Positions 52,543 to 61,054 of a stretch of 64,000 nt of DNA are shown in pieces. The notes beneath the pieces are model-generated. The model ran no database searches. It was not told where the DNA came from and worked only from the letters and a program-made list of their open reading frames with translations. A program made the translations under genes and the position numbers. The stretch is from Christiangramia aestuarii (GTDB taxonomy: Bacteria > Bacteroidota > Bacteroidia > Flavobacteriales > Flavobacteriaceae). The stretch's first letter is position 1. Every line of letters starts with the position of its first letter. Location: the NCBI RefSeq assembly GCF_009735585.1, contig NZ_VJVW01000004.1, positions 372,001 to 436,000 of the forward strand. The letters are read 5' to 3'.

Positions 52543-54129
52543 CTAACCTTTAGAGATCTTAAGTTTCATCCCTGGTTTAAGACTATTAGTGTTCATATCG
52601 TTCCATGACCTCAAATTCTGTACCGTAACTCCCGGGAACTTCTTGGAAATGCTCCAAAGCGAGTCTCCCTGCTTCACAGTATAGAATCTTGGGTTTGAAC
52701 TTTTGCTGGTTTTGGAGGTGCTCTTAGAAGAGGCTACACTCAAGGGTTTCCTAGGATATATCGTGAGATACTGCCCTACCCTGATGTTGTTGCTCCTCAT
52801 ATTGTTCCATCGCCTTATACTGCTAACACCAACGCCATATTTTTCTGCAATCTTTCCCAAATAGTCGCCGCTTCTCACCCGGTAACGGATACGATCTTCG
52901 GTTTCTACGTATTTTGGAAGCTCTTCTTTCTTCTCCTCTATTTCATTTTTCGCGTAATCATAAATAGCAGCTTCGTTGCTTACAAATTTACCCGTTGCAG
53001 GTTTTGGAAGCCTCAGACTGTATTTTTCATCGGCTACGAAAGGTATGATATCCAGTTTGTAACTTGGGTTCAGAAATTCCAGCAGTTCCTTTTCTACTCC
53101 CGTTACCTTAGTAATCTGGTCGAAGGTAAGCAGTTCCTTTACCTGTATGGTATCTGTTTCAAAATAAACGATATCAGGATTTCCTGGTTGGAAATTATGC
53201 TCATCGGCATACTCAAACAAATAAAGGGTGGCCAGGAAAGCAGGAACATACCCAGCTGTTTCACGTGGAAGATACCTTCTTAAATGCCAGTAATCTGTAG
53301 CGCCACCGCTTCTTCTAATAGCCTTGGATACGTTCCCAGGGCCTGAATTATAAGAAGCAAGGACTAGGTCCCAGTCACCAAAAACCTTGTAAAGGCTCGC
53401 CAGGTACTTTGCAGCGGCCTCAGTAGACCTTTCCGGGTCCATACGTTCATCTACATAAGAACTAACGTCCAGGCCGTGCATTTTACCCGTAGTGAACATG
53501 AATTGCCAGAGACCCGTAGCGCCCACCCTGGACTTGGCCCTGGGATTAAGAGCAGACTCAACGATGGCAAGGTATTTTATCTCTAATGGAATATCATACT
53601 TGTCAAGCTCTTGTTCGAACATTGGGAAATAATAGCGACTAAGCGCCATTAGGCGCTCCATTCCCTGTTTATTCCTCTTAAGATAAGATTTGATCACACT
53701 TTCGAGTATAGGATTATACTCTATATTGAAAGGAGTTCTTGCATTCAGCTTAGCCAACCGGGCCTTAAGAGTATCTGTAGGCAATTCGTCGTAAACAACC
53801 TCTTCATAGTCCTGCTCCCTGATCTCCTTTTGCATCATCTCGTAAAGATCTGAATTGGTAAGCTCAAGTTTCCATAGAGAATCTATGGTCTTCGCTTTGG
53901 GCAGGTCTTGGAGTTTAACTTTTGAAGAATCTCTTATCGCGGCCGAAATAGGGAGTTTATCCCTGTATTCCGGGTCTGGTTGGGCAAGTTTGATCTTGGT
54001 GTCATCGCCTTTCTGAAAGATCTGAACCCTGAAATTAGCTTTTTCAAGCCTTTCCTTGTTCTCTTTCTTCTGTGCCGTCATTGATAAACCGGCCAAAAGC
54101 AATAACATTGAAAATTTAATTTTCAGCAT
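52543..54129 (-). CDS. LysM-containing lytic transglycosylase (MltD-like)
   Basis: A 528-residue exported muramidase that cuts glycan strands to form 1,6-anhydro ends. A signal peptide (MLKIKFSMLLLLAGLSMTAQ) precedes the SLT domain (about 165-290), where the catalytic glutamate lies in YLAIVESALNPRAKSRVGAT and GLWQFM follows; ASYNSGPGNVSKAIRRSG completes the site. Two LysM domains at the C-terminus (YRVRSGDYLGKIAEKYGVGV and YTVKQGDSLWSISKKF) bind peptidoglycan. There is no lipobox, unlike E. coli MltD. Confidence 0.93.
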   Translation of the reverse strand: MLKIKFSMLLLLAGLSMTAQKKENKERLEKANFRVQIFQKGDDTKIKLAQPDPEYRDKLPISAAIRDSSKVKLQDLPKAKTIDSLWKLELTNSDLYEMMQKEIREQDYEEVVYDELPTDTLKARLAKLNARTPFNIEYNPILESVIKSYLKRNKQGMERLMALSRYYFPMFEQELDKYDIPLEIKYLAIVESALNPRAKSRVGATGLWQFMFTTGKMHGLDVSSYVDERMDPERSTEAAAKYLASLYKVFGDWDLVLASYNSGPGNVSKAIRRSGGATDYWHLRRYLPRETAGYVPAFLATLYLFEYADEHNFQPGNPDIVYFETDTIQVKELLTFDQITKVTGVEKELLEFLNPSYKLDIIPFVADEKYSLRLPKPATGKFVSNEAAIYDYAKNEIEEKKEELPKYVETEDRIRYRVRSGDYLGKIAEKYGVGVSSIRRWNNMRSNNIRVGQYLTIYPRKPLSVASSKSTSKTSKSSNPRFYTVKQGDSLWSISKKFPGVTVQNLRSWNDMNTNSLKPGMKLKISKG

Positions 54130-54178
54130 ATATCCATTTTACATTTTCAAACGAACATTTATCAAACTTCGTACCTCT

Positions 54179-55363
54179 TTAATTTTTTATGGCCTCGATT
54201 CCTGGTAGGGATTTTCCTTCAAGCATCTCTAACATCGCGCCACCACCGGTAGAAACATAACTTACCTGGTTTTCGAGTCCGAATTTTTTAACAGCTGCAA
54301 CCGAGTCTCCTCCTCCTACAAGAGAAAAAGCTCCGTTCTTTGTCGCTTTGGCAATCGACTTACCAAGTTCTATGGTTCCATTGGCAAACGTATCCATTTC
54401 AAATACGCCTAATGGGCCGTTCCAAAGGATGATCTTCGAATTTTCGATCACATTCTCAAAATTCTTAAGGGTTTCCGGTCCTACATCAAGACCCATCCAG
54501 CCATCAGGGATATTATCCACACTTTCGGTCTGGGTGCTGGCTTGTTCAGAAAAACTGTCGGCAATAATAGAATCTACAGGTAGGTGTACTTCCACTCCTT
54601 TTTCCTTTGCCTTTTTAAGAATTTCCAGGGCCAATTCCTGTTTATCATCTTCTACCAGGGAATTGCCAATATGGCCGCCCTGTGCTTTGATGAAGGTATA
54701 GGTCATCCCGCCACCTATGATTAGGTGATCAATCTTATCCAGGATATTTTCGATCACGGTAATCTTAGAGGATACCTTGGCACCTCCCAGTACAGCGGTA
54801 ACCGGCTTTTCTGAGCTATGTAAAACCTTATCAAGACTTTTGATCTCTTTGGCCAGCAGGTATCCAAAGCATTTATCTTCAAAGAATTTTGCCACCACGG
54901 TAGTAGAGGCGTGCGCACGGTGAGCAGTTCCAAAGGCATCATTTACATAGATGTCACCAAGCCTGGATAGTTTTTCGGCAAATTCTTCGTCTCCCTGGGT
55001 TTCTTCCTCATGAAAACGAAGGTTTTCCAAAAGAAGGATCTCGCCTTCTTCAAGGTCGTTCGCTACTTTTTCTACTTCTTCTCCCACACAGTCTTCAACG
55101 AACTGTACCTTTACCCCAAGCACTTCAGAAACCTTAGCGGTTATATGCTGAAGGGAGTATTTACTTTCTTTTCCTTTTGGTCTTCCTAAGTGAGACATTA
55201 AAACAACACTACCACCATCTTCCAGCACTTTTATTATGGTTGGTTTCGCTGCCTGAATTCGGTTTGCATCGGTCACTTTCATCTCCTCGTTCAGCGGAAC
55301 ATTAAAATCAACCCTTATAAGTGCTCTTTTATTTTTAAAATTGTAGTCGTCTATAGTTTTCAT
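54179..55363 (-). CDS. pgk: Phosphoglycerate kinase
   Basis: Glycolytic enzyme making ATP and 3-phosphoglycerate from 1,3-bisphosphoglycerate. The 394 residues show [19 protein letters not shown] at the start, [19 protein letters not shown], the central [20 protein letters not shown] and the C-terminal [16 protein letters not shown]. Length is standard. The start is the ATG at 55363, with a TATATTTG -7 element 15 bases upstream. It diverges from holB. Confidence 0.98.
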   Translation of the reverse strand: MKTIDDYNFKNKRALIRVDFNVPLNEEMKVTDANRIQAAKPTIIKVLEDGGSVVLMSHLGRPKGKESKYSLQHITAKVSEVLGVKVQFVEDCVGEEVEKVANDLEEGEILLLENLRFHEEETQGDEEFAEKLSRLGDIYVNDAFGTAHRAHASTTVVAKFFEDKCFGYLLAKEIKSLDKVLHSSEKPVTAVLGGAKVSSKITVIENILDKIDHLIIGGGMTYTFIKAQGGHIGNSLVEDDKQELALEILKKAKEKGVEVHLPVDSIIADSFSEQASTQTESVDNIPDGWMGLDVGPETLKNFENVIENSKIILWNGPLGVFEMDTFANGTIELGKSIAKATKNGAFSLVGGGDSVAAVKKFGLENQVSYVSTGGGAMLEMLEGKSLPGIEAIKN

Positions 55364-55378
55364 AGTATTGCTTTCTTA

Positions 55379-55386
55379 CAAATATA
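55379..55386 (-). promoter_or_regulatory. -7 element for pgk
   Basis: Minus strand reads TATATTTG, an exact TAnnTTTG, 15 bases before the pgk ATG. A -33 TTG is not evident. Confidence 0.5.
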
Positions 55387-55420
55387 AATTTTTCCACAGA
55401 TAATAAAGCTTATATAATTT

Positions 55421-55428
55421 TATATTTG
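55421..55428 (+). promoter_or_regulatory. -7 element for holB
   Basis: TATATTTG, exact TAnnTTTG, ends 3 bases before the holB ATG at 55432. A transcript starting at the normal distance would be leaderless. Confidence 0.45.
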
Positions 55429-55431
55429 CCT

Positions 55432-56589
55432 ATGCTTTTTAACGATGTAATTGGTCTACCGCACATAAAAAATCACCTGACAACGACGGCCGACAGAAAC
55501 CGGATTCCGCACGCCCAGCTTTTTACCGGGCAGCCCGGAAGTGGCTCCCTGCCTATGGCCATCGCTTATGCGCAATATATTTTGTGTAAAAATACAGGTG
55601 GAGAAAACGACGATCCAGAAGCCAGGAGCTGCAATATGAAGTTCAGGAATTTTTCCCATCCAGATCTTCATTTTGCCTTCCCTGTAGCTGCCAACGACAA
55701 GATAAAAAAACATCCAGTTTCTTCCCATTTCCTGGAAGAATGGAGAAGCTTTTTAAGCCATAATCCTTACGGAAGTTTATACGACTGGTATCAAAAGCTG
55801 GGAATAGAAAATAAACAGGGCCAGATTAGTGTCCATGAAGCCCAGGATATCCTGAAATCGCTTTCTCTTAAATCTTATGAAGGCGGGTTCAAGGTGATGA
55901 TCATCTGGATGCCGGAAAAACTGAATATAGCCGCATCTAACAAATTGCTGAAATTAATCGAAGAACCGCCTAACAGCACGGTCTTTATCCTGGTAGCCGA
56001 AGATGAGGAACAGATCATACAGACCATAAGGTCTCGATGCCAAAGTCTACATTTCCCACCTCTGAGTGAAGCCGATATTTCTGCTGCCCTGCAGGAAAGG
56101 GAGAATTGCGATGTGGGACTGGCTAAAAAGTTAGCCCACCAGGCCAATGGCGATTATACCAAGGCCATCCACCTATTAAAGAAGGACTCCAGCGACGAAC
56201 AGTTCGAAGCCTGGTTCATTAGTTGGGTGAGAAGTGCTTTTAAAGCCAAGGGCAATAAAACTACTATCCTGGAACTGGTTTCCTGGAGTGAAGAACTGGC
56301 CGCCCTTAACCGGGAGACCCAGAAGAGCTTTTTACTTTACTGTATAGATTTTTTCAGGCAGTCCCTGCTCATGAACTACAAGGCTAAACATCTCGTTTAC
56401 CTCGAGCCAAGCACAGAAAAGTTCAAACTGGAAAATTTTGCTCCCTTCATCCATGGCAATAATATCATGGAAATTACCGAAGCTTTGGAAACAGCGATTT
56501 ATCATATAGAGAGAAACGGAAATTCCAAGATCATCCTCACCGATCTATCGATTAAACTAACCCGATTTTTACATAAAAAAGCCGCTTAA
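55432..56589 (+). CDS. holB: DNA polymerase III subunit delta'
   Basis: Clamp-loader subunit, 385 residues from the ATG at 55432 (MLFNDVIGLPHIKNHLTTTA). The AAA+ domain (about 1-200) has the P-loop region GQPGSGSLP, where the lysine of a working Walker A is absent, as expected for delta', which does not hydrolyse ATP. Sensor region features include LNIAASNKLLKLIEEPPNST and FILVAEDEEQIIQTIRSRCQ, the usual SRC-type motif. The C-terminal collar domain is helical. A DoxX gene begins 2 bases after the stop. Confidence 0.93.
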   Translation: MLFNDVIGLPHIKNHLTTTADRNRIPHAQLFTGQPGSGSLPMAIAYAQYILCKNTGGENDDPEARSCNMKFRNFSHPDLHFAFPVAANDKIKKHPVSSHFLEEWRSFLSHNPYGSLYDWYQKLGIENKQGQISVHEAQDILKSLSLKSYEGGFKVMIIWMPEKLNIAASNKLLKLIEEPPNSTVFILVAEDEEQIIQTIRSRCQSLHFPPLSEADISAALQERENCDVGLAKKLAHQANGDYTKAIHLLKKDSSDEQFEAWFISWVRSAFKAKGNKTTILELVSWSEELAALNRETQKSFLLYCIDFFRQSLLMNYKAKHLVYLEPSTEKFKLENFAPFIHGNNIMEITEALETAIYHIERNGNSKIILTDLSIKLTRFLHKKAA

Positions 56590-56591
56590 AC

Positions 56592-56987
56592 ATGGAAAAT
56601 ATTACAAGTAACCTAACCGAATTACTCATCCTCATTTTTATCCTTATTACCTTCTTGCAGTCTGGAATAGATAAAGCAAGTGACTGGAGCGGGAATACTG
56701 GCTGGTTAAAAGATCATTTTTCAGGAACCTTCCTTTCCGGTATGGTACCCTTGATGGTAGCTATTATACTCATTATAGAGGTGGTGACCGGACTTCTGGC
56801 CATTGGAGGTATCTGGGCACTTATTAGCAATGATGATAGCGGCATGGCTCTTTATGCCTGTGCACTCGCCTGCATTACTTTACTCATGCTGCTTTTTGGC
56901 CAGCGTGTAGCGAAAGATTATGCCGGTGCTTTCACCTTAACCGGATATTTCATCGTTTGCATGTTCGGGGTATATATCATGAGCTAA
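56592..56987 (+). CDS. DoxX family membrane protein
   Basis: A 131-residue protein with four membrane helices (LTELLILIFILITFLQSGID, FLSGMVPLMVAIILIIEVVT, ALYACALACITLLMLLFGQR, FTLTGYFIVCMFGVYIMS). The pattern and the first-helix SGIDKASDW segment fit the DoxX family of small membrane proteins, whose role is mostly unknown (quinone- or oxidative-stress-related in some). The start codon lies 2 bases after the holB stop, so it is cotranscribed. Confidence 0.8.
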   Translation: MENITSNLTELLILIFILITFLQSGIDKASDWSGNTGWLKDHFSGTFLSGMVPLMVAIILIIEVVTGLLAIGGIWALISNDDSGMALYACALACITLLMLLFGQRVAKDYAGAFTLTGYFIVCMFGVYIMS

Positions 56988-57005
56988 ATAAAAAGTCTAT
57001 CCAAT

Positions 57006-57042
57006 AAAAAAAGCTTCAGAAAATTCTGAAGCTTTTTTTATT
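57006..57042. terminator. Bidirectional terminator between converging genes
   Basis: AAGCTTCAGA (57011-57020) pairs with TCTGAAGCTT (57025-57034), flanked by a long A-run and a T-run. It serves the DoxX gene and the OmpH/Skp-like gene. Confidence 0.93.
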
Positions 57043-57059
57043 CCAATATTTTTGAAGGA

Positions 57060-57611
57060 CTAGTCCTCTACTTCCTCGGCAGTTTCAGTTTCTACCTCTG
57101 CTCCACCGTAATCTTCGTTCAGCTCTTTAAGAATGTCCTGGGTAATATCCAGACCTTCTTCGGCGTACATGATATTGGCGCTCTCGTTAGAACCAAAGAT
57201 ATAGGTATAGTTATTCTCCTTACCATAGTCTTTTACGTAGTCCTTGATCTTCTTTACGATAGAATCCATTACCGCACCGCTCTCTTCTCTTAGACGGTTG
57301 CTCTGCATTTGCTGTTGCTGCTGAAGCATTTGTTGCTTCTGCATAAGCTCCTGCTCTTTTTCCTGGCGCTGTGCCTGGGACATGGATTTCATTTCAGACT
57401 GGTAAGCCTGAACTTCCTGCTGAAAAGCACGGGCTACAGAATCCAGTTGTTTTCTAACTGAATCTGACTTGTTGGTGAATTCAGCCTCAACATCTTTCAT
57501 CTCTTTATATTCCTGAACGATCTTGGTAGTATCTACATAAGCAGTTTTTTGCTCGTTACAAGAAACCATCAAAATCGCGATTGCGGAAATTCCAATAAAT
57601 CTTTTGATCAT
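57060..57611 (-). CDS. OmpH/Skp family periplasmic chaperone-like lipoprotein
   Basis: A 183-residue relative of Skp (OmpH), the periplasmic holdase for outer-membrane proteins. The start is the ATG at 57611, which gives a lipoprotein signal (MIKRFIGISAIAILMVSC); the open frame upstream has no signal. After YVDTTKIVQEYKEMKD comes a long helical arm rich in Q, E and K (about 40-125, with QMLQQQQQMQSNRLR), then the beta-type end YTYIFGSNESANIMYAEEGL with an acidic tail. Lipid anchoring is unlike E. coli Skp. A strong promoter lies 20 bases upstream. Confidence 0.85.
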   Translation of the reverse strand: MIKRFIGISAIAILMVSCNEQKTAYVDTTKIVQEYKEMKDVEAEFTNKSDSVRKQLDSVARAFQQEVQAYQSEMKSMSQAQRQEKEQELMQKQQMLQQQQQMQSNRLREESGAVMDSIVKKIKDYVKDYGKENNYTYIFGSNESANIMYAEEGLDITQDILKELNEDYGGAEVETETAEEVED

Positions 57612-57630
57612 AATTTTATGTTTTGTGGCA

Positions 57631-57660
57631 CAAATGTATAAAAGTATTTTTTCTGCCAAA
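57631..57660 (-). promoter_or_regulatory. Strong promoter of the OmpH/Skp-like gene
   Basis: On the minus strand, TTTG (57660-57657), 18 bases, then TACATTTG (57638-57631). Both elements match the Bacteroidota consensus exactly, and the ATG is 20 bases downstream. This is the best promoter in the window. Confidence 0.75.
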
Positions 57661-57794
57661 GATTTAATTTTTGTCTATATAACGAAATACTATATAAATA
57701 GAGATTAATATAAGAATTACTTATTAAAAACCAATTCCATAGGAAGGTTTTCAGCCACTATAGCTGTACAGGGATATAGAATTAGCTCTTAAAT

Positions 57795-57825
57795 CTTTAA
57801 AACGCTCTTAAAACGCCTTAAAATG
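57795..57825. repeat. Three short direct repeats, consensus CTTAAAACG
   Basis: CTTTAAAACG (57795-57804), CTCTTAAAACG (57805-57815) and CCTTAAAATG (57816-57825) lie head to tail just past the methyltransferase stop. The rest of the 218-base spacer shows only the promoter listed and AT-rich sequence. Confidence 0.4.
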
Positions 57826-57829
57826 GGTT

Positions 57830-58693
57830 TTAGCCTGATTTCCGGAAGAAATAAGCTATAGAGGAATACTCTCCGGTAGATTGGGCCTTGAGATTGGAAA
57901 TATAACCCCGATAAAATGCTTTGAAAGGATTCGTACTTCCATTCTTATTTTTTTCGCTTAACAGGGAGACATAGAACGAATCGAATTTCAATGCCTTTTC
58001 CTGGAAAAGTTCAAATCCCGATTCCTGAAATTTACTTTCTATGCCTTCCCTGGAAAAATGCCAAAGGTGTCTGGGCACATCCCAGGCCGCCCAATATTCT
58101 CCATAAAAATTAGCGTCGTAAGAATTATGGTTAGGAACGGCAACGATCAGGATTCCATTTTCGTCCAGTAAATTTTCAAATTCCCTGATCTTATCTTCTA
58201 GGTCGGGAAGATGTTCCAGAACATGCCAGAGAGAGATCACATCAAATTTCTTTTTGGGAAGCTGGGAAAGATCAGATTTAAGATTCAGACCTTTTAAAAT
58301 CCCGAGATCACGGGCAAGCTTATTTGGCTCTACCCCCTCCACGTTCCAGAAATAAGATTTCATCTTATTTAAGAATTCCCCGGTTCCGGCACCAAAATCA
58401 AGTATGCTTCCATGCTTGATATTTTTTCTTATCCATTTTGCTTTTTTGGAAAGCATATAAGATTTAACCAGCTGGTAAATCTTATCCTGAAGATTACCGG
58501 CGGAATCTGTATGGGAAATATATTCATTAGATTCGTAATACCTGGAAAGATGCTCCGGAAAAGGATGAGTTTTTAGGATACCATTTTCGTGCTGTACGAT
58601 ATCAAATTTTTCTCCGGTAACAAGATGATCCTTACAGACCATTTTAGGTTCGAGAGATGTAGAATCCAGATATTTTTTTTCGGTTGTGATCAA
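57830..58693 (-). CDS. SAM-dependent methyltransferase, class I
   Basis: A 287-residue methyltransferase. Motif I is GSILDFGAGTGEFL at about 95-108; the later motifs are FDVISLWHVLEHLPDLEDKI and GILIVAVPNHNSYDANFYGE. The N-terminus has CKDHLVTGEKFDIVQHENG, a short segment common in methyltransferases of surface-polysaccharide loci. The frame opens with TTG at 58693; the next possible start is an ATG 17 codons later. Its substrate is unknown. The gene follows mnmG on the same strand with a parS-type palindrome between the two. Confidence 0.82.
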   Translation of the reverse strand: MITTEKKYLDSTSLEPKMVCKDHLVTGEKFDIVQHENGILKTHPFPEHLSRYYESNEYISHTDSAGNLQDKIYQLVKSYMLSKKAKWIRKNIKHGSILDFGAGTGEFLNKMKSYFWNVEGVEPNKLARDLGILKGLNLKSDLSQLPKKKFDVISLWHVLEHLPDLEDKIREFENLLDENGILIVAVPNHNSYDANFYGEYWAAWDVPRHLWHFSREGIESKFQESGFELFQEKALKFDSFYVSLLSEKNKNGSTNPFKAFYRGYISNLKAQSTGEYSSIAYFFRKSG

Positions 58694-58707
58694 ATATTAA
58701 AATGATT

Positions 58708-58723
58708 TGTTCCACGTGGAACA
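58708..58723. other. parS-like ParB binding site, copy 1
   Basis: The perfect 16-bp palindrome TGTTCCACGTGGAACA matches the bacterial parS consensus (TGTTnCACGTGnAACA). It lies between the mnmG stop and the start of the methyltransferase gene. An identical copy is at 60627. Confidence 0.85.
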
Positions 58724-58731
58724 CTGCAAAT

Positions 58732-60603
58732 TTATCTACCCATATAAACTAAAAGTACCGAAATATCATTCGGACTCACTCCGCTAATTCTTGATGCCTG
58801 GGATACGGTTGCGGGTTGAACTTTTTTCAACTTCTCGCGTGCCTCGTAAGACATGGATTTGATTTTAGAATAATCAAAATTATTAGGAATTCTGATATCC
58901 TCCAAACGATTTAGTTTGTCGGCATTGTTCTTTTCCTTTTCAATATAACCGGAATATTTTACCTGTATCTCGGTTTGCTCGATCATTTCTTCATTAAGAT
59001 TATTCTCGGCAATGAACTCCTCTACCCCGCTAAAATTCTTTACATCTTCCATAGTGATCTGTGGTCTTGAAAAGACCTTGAATACCTTATCACTTTGTTT
59101 CATGGGAGAAGATTTTCTTTTCTCCAGAACAGGATTTGCCTCTTCGGGAACTACGCTTAGATCTTTCAGGAATTGCACGAACTTAAAAGATTTCTCTTTC
59201 TTTTCTTCCATCTTTCTCATTCGCTCTTCAGAAGCAAGACCAATATTATATGACTTTTCGGTGAGTCTGAAATCGGCGTTATCCTGCCTTAAAAGCGTCC
59301 TATATTCCGCACGGGAAGTAAACATTCTATATGGTTCTTCAGTACCCTTGGTAATAAGGTCATCGATTAGAACTCCTATATAAGCCTCGTTACGTTTAAG
59401 AATAAATTCATCCTTTTCCTGAACTTTCAGAGCGGCATTGATACCCGCCATCATTCCCTGGCAGGCTGCTTCTTCATATCCGGTAGTACCGTTTATTTGT
59501 CCCGCAAAATAAAGACCTTCCACAAGCTTGGTTTCAAGCGTATGTTTCAGCTGCGTTGGAGGGAAATAATCATATTCGATGGCATATCCCGGGCGGAAGA
59601 ATTTCACATTCTCGAAACCGGCAACAGAACGCAATGCTTTGAACTGAACATCTTCTGGTAAGGAAGTCGAGAATCCATTCACATAAACTTCTACGGTATT
59701 CCATCCTTCAGGCTCCACAAAAAGCTGGTGCCTGTCCTTATCTGCAAAACGATTTATCTTATCCTCGATAGAAGGACAATATCGCGGACCTATACTTTTG
59801 ATCCTTCCGTTAAACATAGGAGAACGATCAAAGCCTTCTTTCAGGATTTCATGTACCTCGTTGGAGGTATAGGTCATATGGCAGGAACGTTGTTTTTTTA
59901 ATGGCCTCGTTTCATCTGAATAGGAAAATTTTCCAGGAATATCATCTCCGGGTTGCTCCACCATTTTAGAATAATCCAGAGACCTTCCATCTACTCTTGG
60001 AGGCGTTCCGGTCTTCATTCTTCCAGCTTCAAAACCTACATCAATAAGATCTTTGGTAATTCCGGTAGCAGCCCTTTCACCAGCTCTACCTCCTCCAAAT
60101 TGTTTATCACCAATATGGATGAGTCCGTTTAGAAAAGTACCATTGGTACACACCACGGTCTTGGCAGAAATTTCCAGCCCAAGAGAAGTTCTCACTCCAA
60201 CCACTTTATCATTTTTAATGATAAGACCGGCAACCATTTCCTGGTAAAAATCAAGATTAGGAGTCTGTTCAAGTTTGATCCTCCAGTCCTCGGCAAACCT
60301 CATACGGTCACTCTGTACCCTAGGGCTCCACATCGCAGGTCCTTTGGATTTATTAAGCATTTTGAACTGGATAGCGCTGGTATCACTAACAATACCGCTA
60401 TAACCTCCCATCGCATCGATCTCCCTAACGATCTGCCCCTTGGCAATACCACCCATAGCAGGGTTACAGCTCATCTGGGCGATGTTCTGAAGATTCATGG
60501 TAATAAGAAGGGTTTTGCTACCCATATTTGCAGCAGCAGCGGCAGCCTCACTTCCGGCATGCCCAGCTCCAACTACAATAACATCATACTGCTTTTCGAA
60601 CAT
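58732..60603 (-). CDS. mnmG: tRNA uridine-5-carboxymethylaminomethyl modification enzyme MnmG
   Basis: FAD protein that, with MnmE, installs the cmnm5 group on U34 of several tRNAs; formerly GidA. The start is the ATG at 60603 (MFEKQYDVIVVGAGHAGSEA), giving 623 residues, the usual length; an upstream in-frame ATG would add a 15-residue tail read through the parS site. The FAD motif is VGAGHAGSEAAAAAA. Other signatures are KTGTPPRVDGRSLDYSKM, SIGPRYCPSIEDKI and YFAGQINGTTGYEEAACQG. It is bracketed by two identical parS-like palindromes. Confidence 0.97.
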   Translation of the reverse strand: MFEKQYDVIVVGAGHAGSEAAAAAANMGSKTLLITMNLQNIAQMSCNPAMGGIAKGQIVREIDAMGGYSGIVSDTSAIQFKMLNKSKGPAMWSPRVQSDRMRFAEDWRIKLEQTPNLDFYQEMVAGLIIKNDKVVGVRTSLGLEISAKTVVCTNGTFLNGLIHIGDKQFGGGRAGERAATGITKDLIDVGFEAGRMKTGTPPRVDGRSLDYSKMVEQPGDDIPGKFSYSDETRPLKKQRSCHMTYTSNEVHEILKEGFDRSPMFNGRIKSIGPRYCPSIEDKINRFADKDRHQLFVEPEGWNTVEVYVNGFSTSLPEDVQFKALRSVAGFENVKFFRPGYAIEYDYFPPTQLKHTLETKLVEGLYFAGQINGTTGYEEAACQGMMAGINAALKVQEKDEFILKRNEAYIGVLIDDLITKGTEEPYRMFTSRAEYRTLLRQDNADFRLTEKSYNIGLASEERMRKMEEKKEKSFKFVQFLKDLSVVPEEANPVLEKRKSSPMKQSDKVFKVFSRPQITMEDVKNFSGVEEFIAENNLNEEMIEQTEIQVKYSGYIEKEKNNADKLNRLEDIRIPNNFDYSKIKSMSYEAREKLKKVQPATVSQASRISGVSPNDISVLLVYMGR

Positions 60604-60622
60604 ATCCTGATCTATTTTTTTA

Positions 60623-61054
60623 TTATTGTTCCACGTGGAACAATTCAATTTTTTCTTCTTCCTTGCGTCGCATAATTACCTTCTCCCTTTCAGTTTTATC
60701 CATGAATCCGCAGAAATGTAAAATCCCGTGAATCATCACACGTTTTAGTTCCTCCTGGAAATCCACTTCAAAACCGGCAGCGTTCTCTGCTACCCTTTCG
60801 GTACTAATAAAAATATCGCCGTGTAAAGTATTGCCTATGGTATTATCGAAACTTATAATATCGGTATAGGTATCATGAGAAAGGTATTCCACATTGATCT
60901 TATGCAGGTATTCATCATCGCAAAAAATATAGTTGATGTCTCCCACAAATTTTTCCTCTGAAGCGATCACCGCTTCGATCCATTTGCGAAAGGATGATTC
61001 CTGTTCCAAAACAAAATCATTTTCACTAAAAAAGTTAATCTCTCCCTTTTCCAA
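60623..61054 (-). CDS. ybeY: Endoribonuclease YbeY
   Basis: Metal-dependent RNase involved in rRNA maturation and ribosome quality control, 143 residues. The metal site reads HGILHFCGFMD, so the third histidine of the usual HGxLHLxGYDH motif is aspartate here. The N-terminus INFFSENDFVLEQE and the segment YLSHDTYTDIISFD fit the family. The start appears to be TTG at 61054. It overlaps the DUF4175 gene by 20 bases. The final codons, for FHVEQ, lie within a parS-like palindrome. Confidence 0.9.
   Translation of the reverse strand: MEKGEINFFSENDFVLEQESSFRKWIEAVIASEEKFVGDINYIFCDDEYLHKINVEYLSHDTYTDIISFDNTIGNTLHGDIFISTERVAENAAGFEVDFQEELKRVMIHGILHFCGFMDKTEREKVIMRRKEEEKIELFHVEQ
60627..60642. other. 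parS-like ParB binding site, copy 2
   Basis: TGTTCCACGTGGAACA, identical to copy 1, falls in the last codons of ybeY, 24 bases upstream of the mnmG start. The two copies are 1,919 bases apart and flank mnmG. Confidence 0.85.

Noticed and set aside
51999-52553. Open frame of 184 codons on the plus strand
   Set aside because: Antisense to the DUF4837 lipoprotein gene, with no signal, domain or promoter.
53258-53273. A third parS-like sequence, TGTTTCACGTGGAAGA
   Set aside because: It has two mismatches to the palindromes at 58708 and 60627, is not symmetric, and lies in the middle of the MltD-like coding region. Chance is the simpler explanation without binding data.
60604-60648. Upstream ATG for mnmG adding 15 residues
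   Set aside because: The extra codons run through the parS-like site and the family starts at MFEKQYDVIVVGAG.
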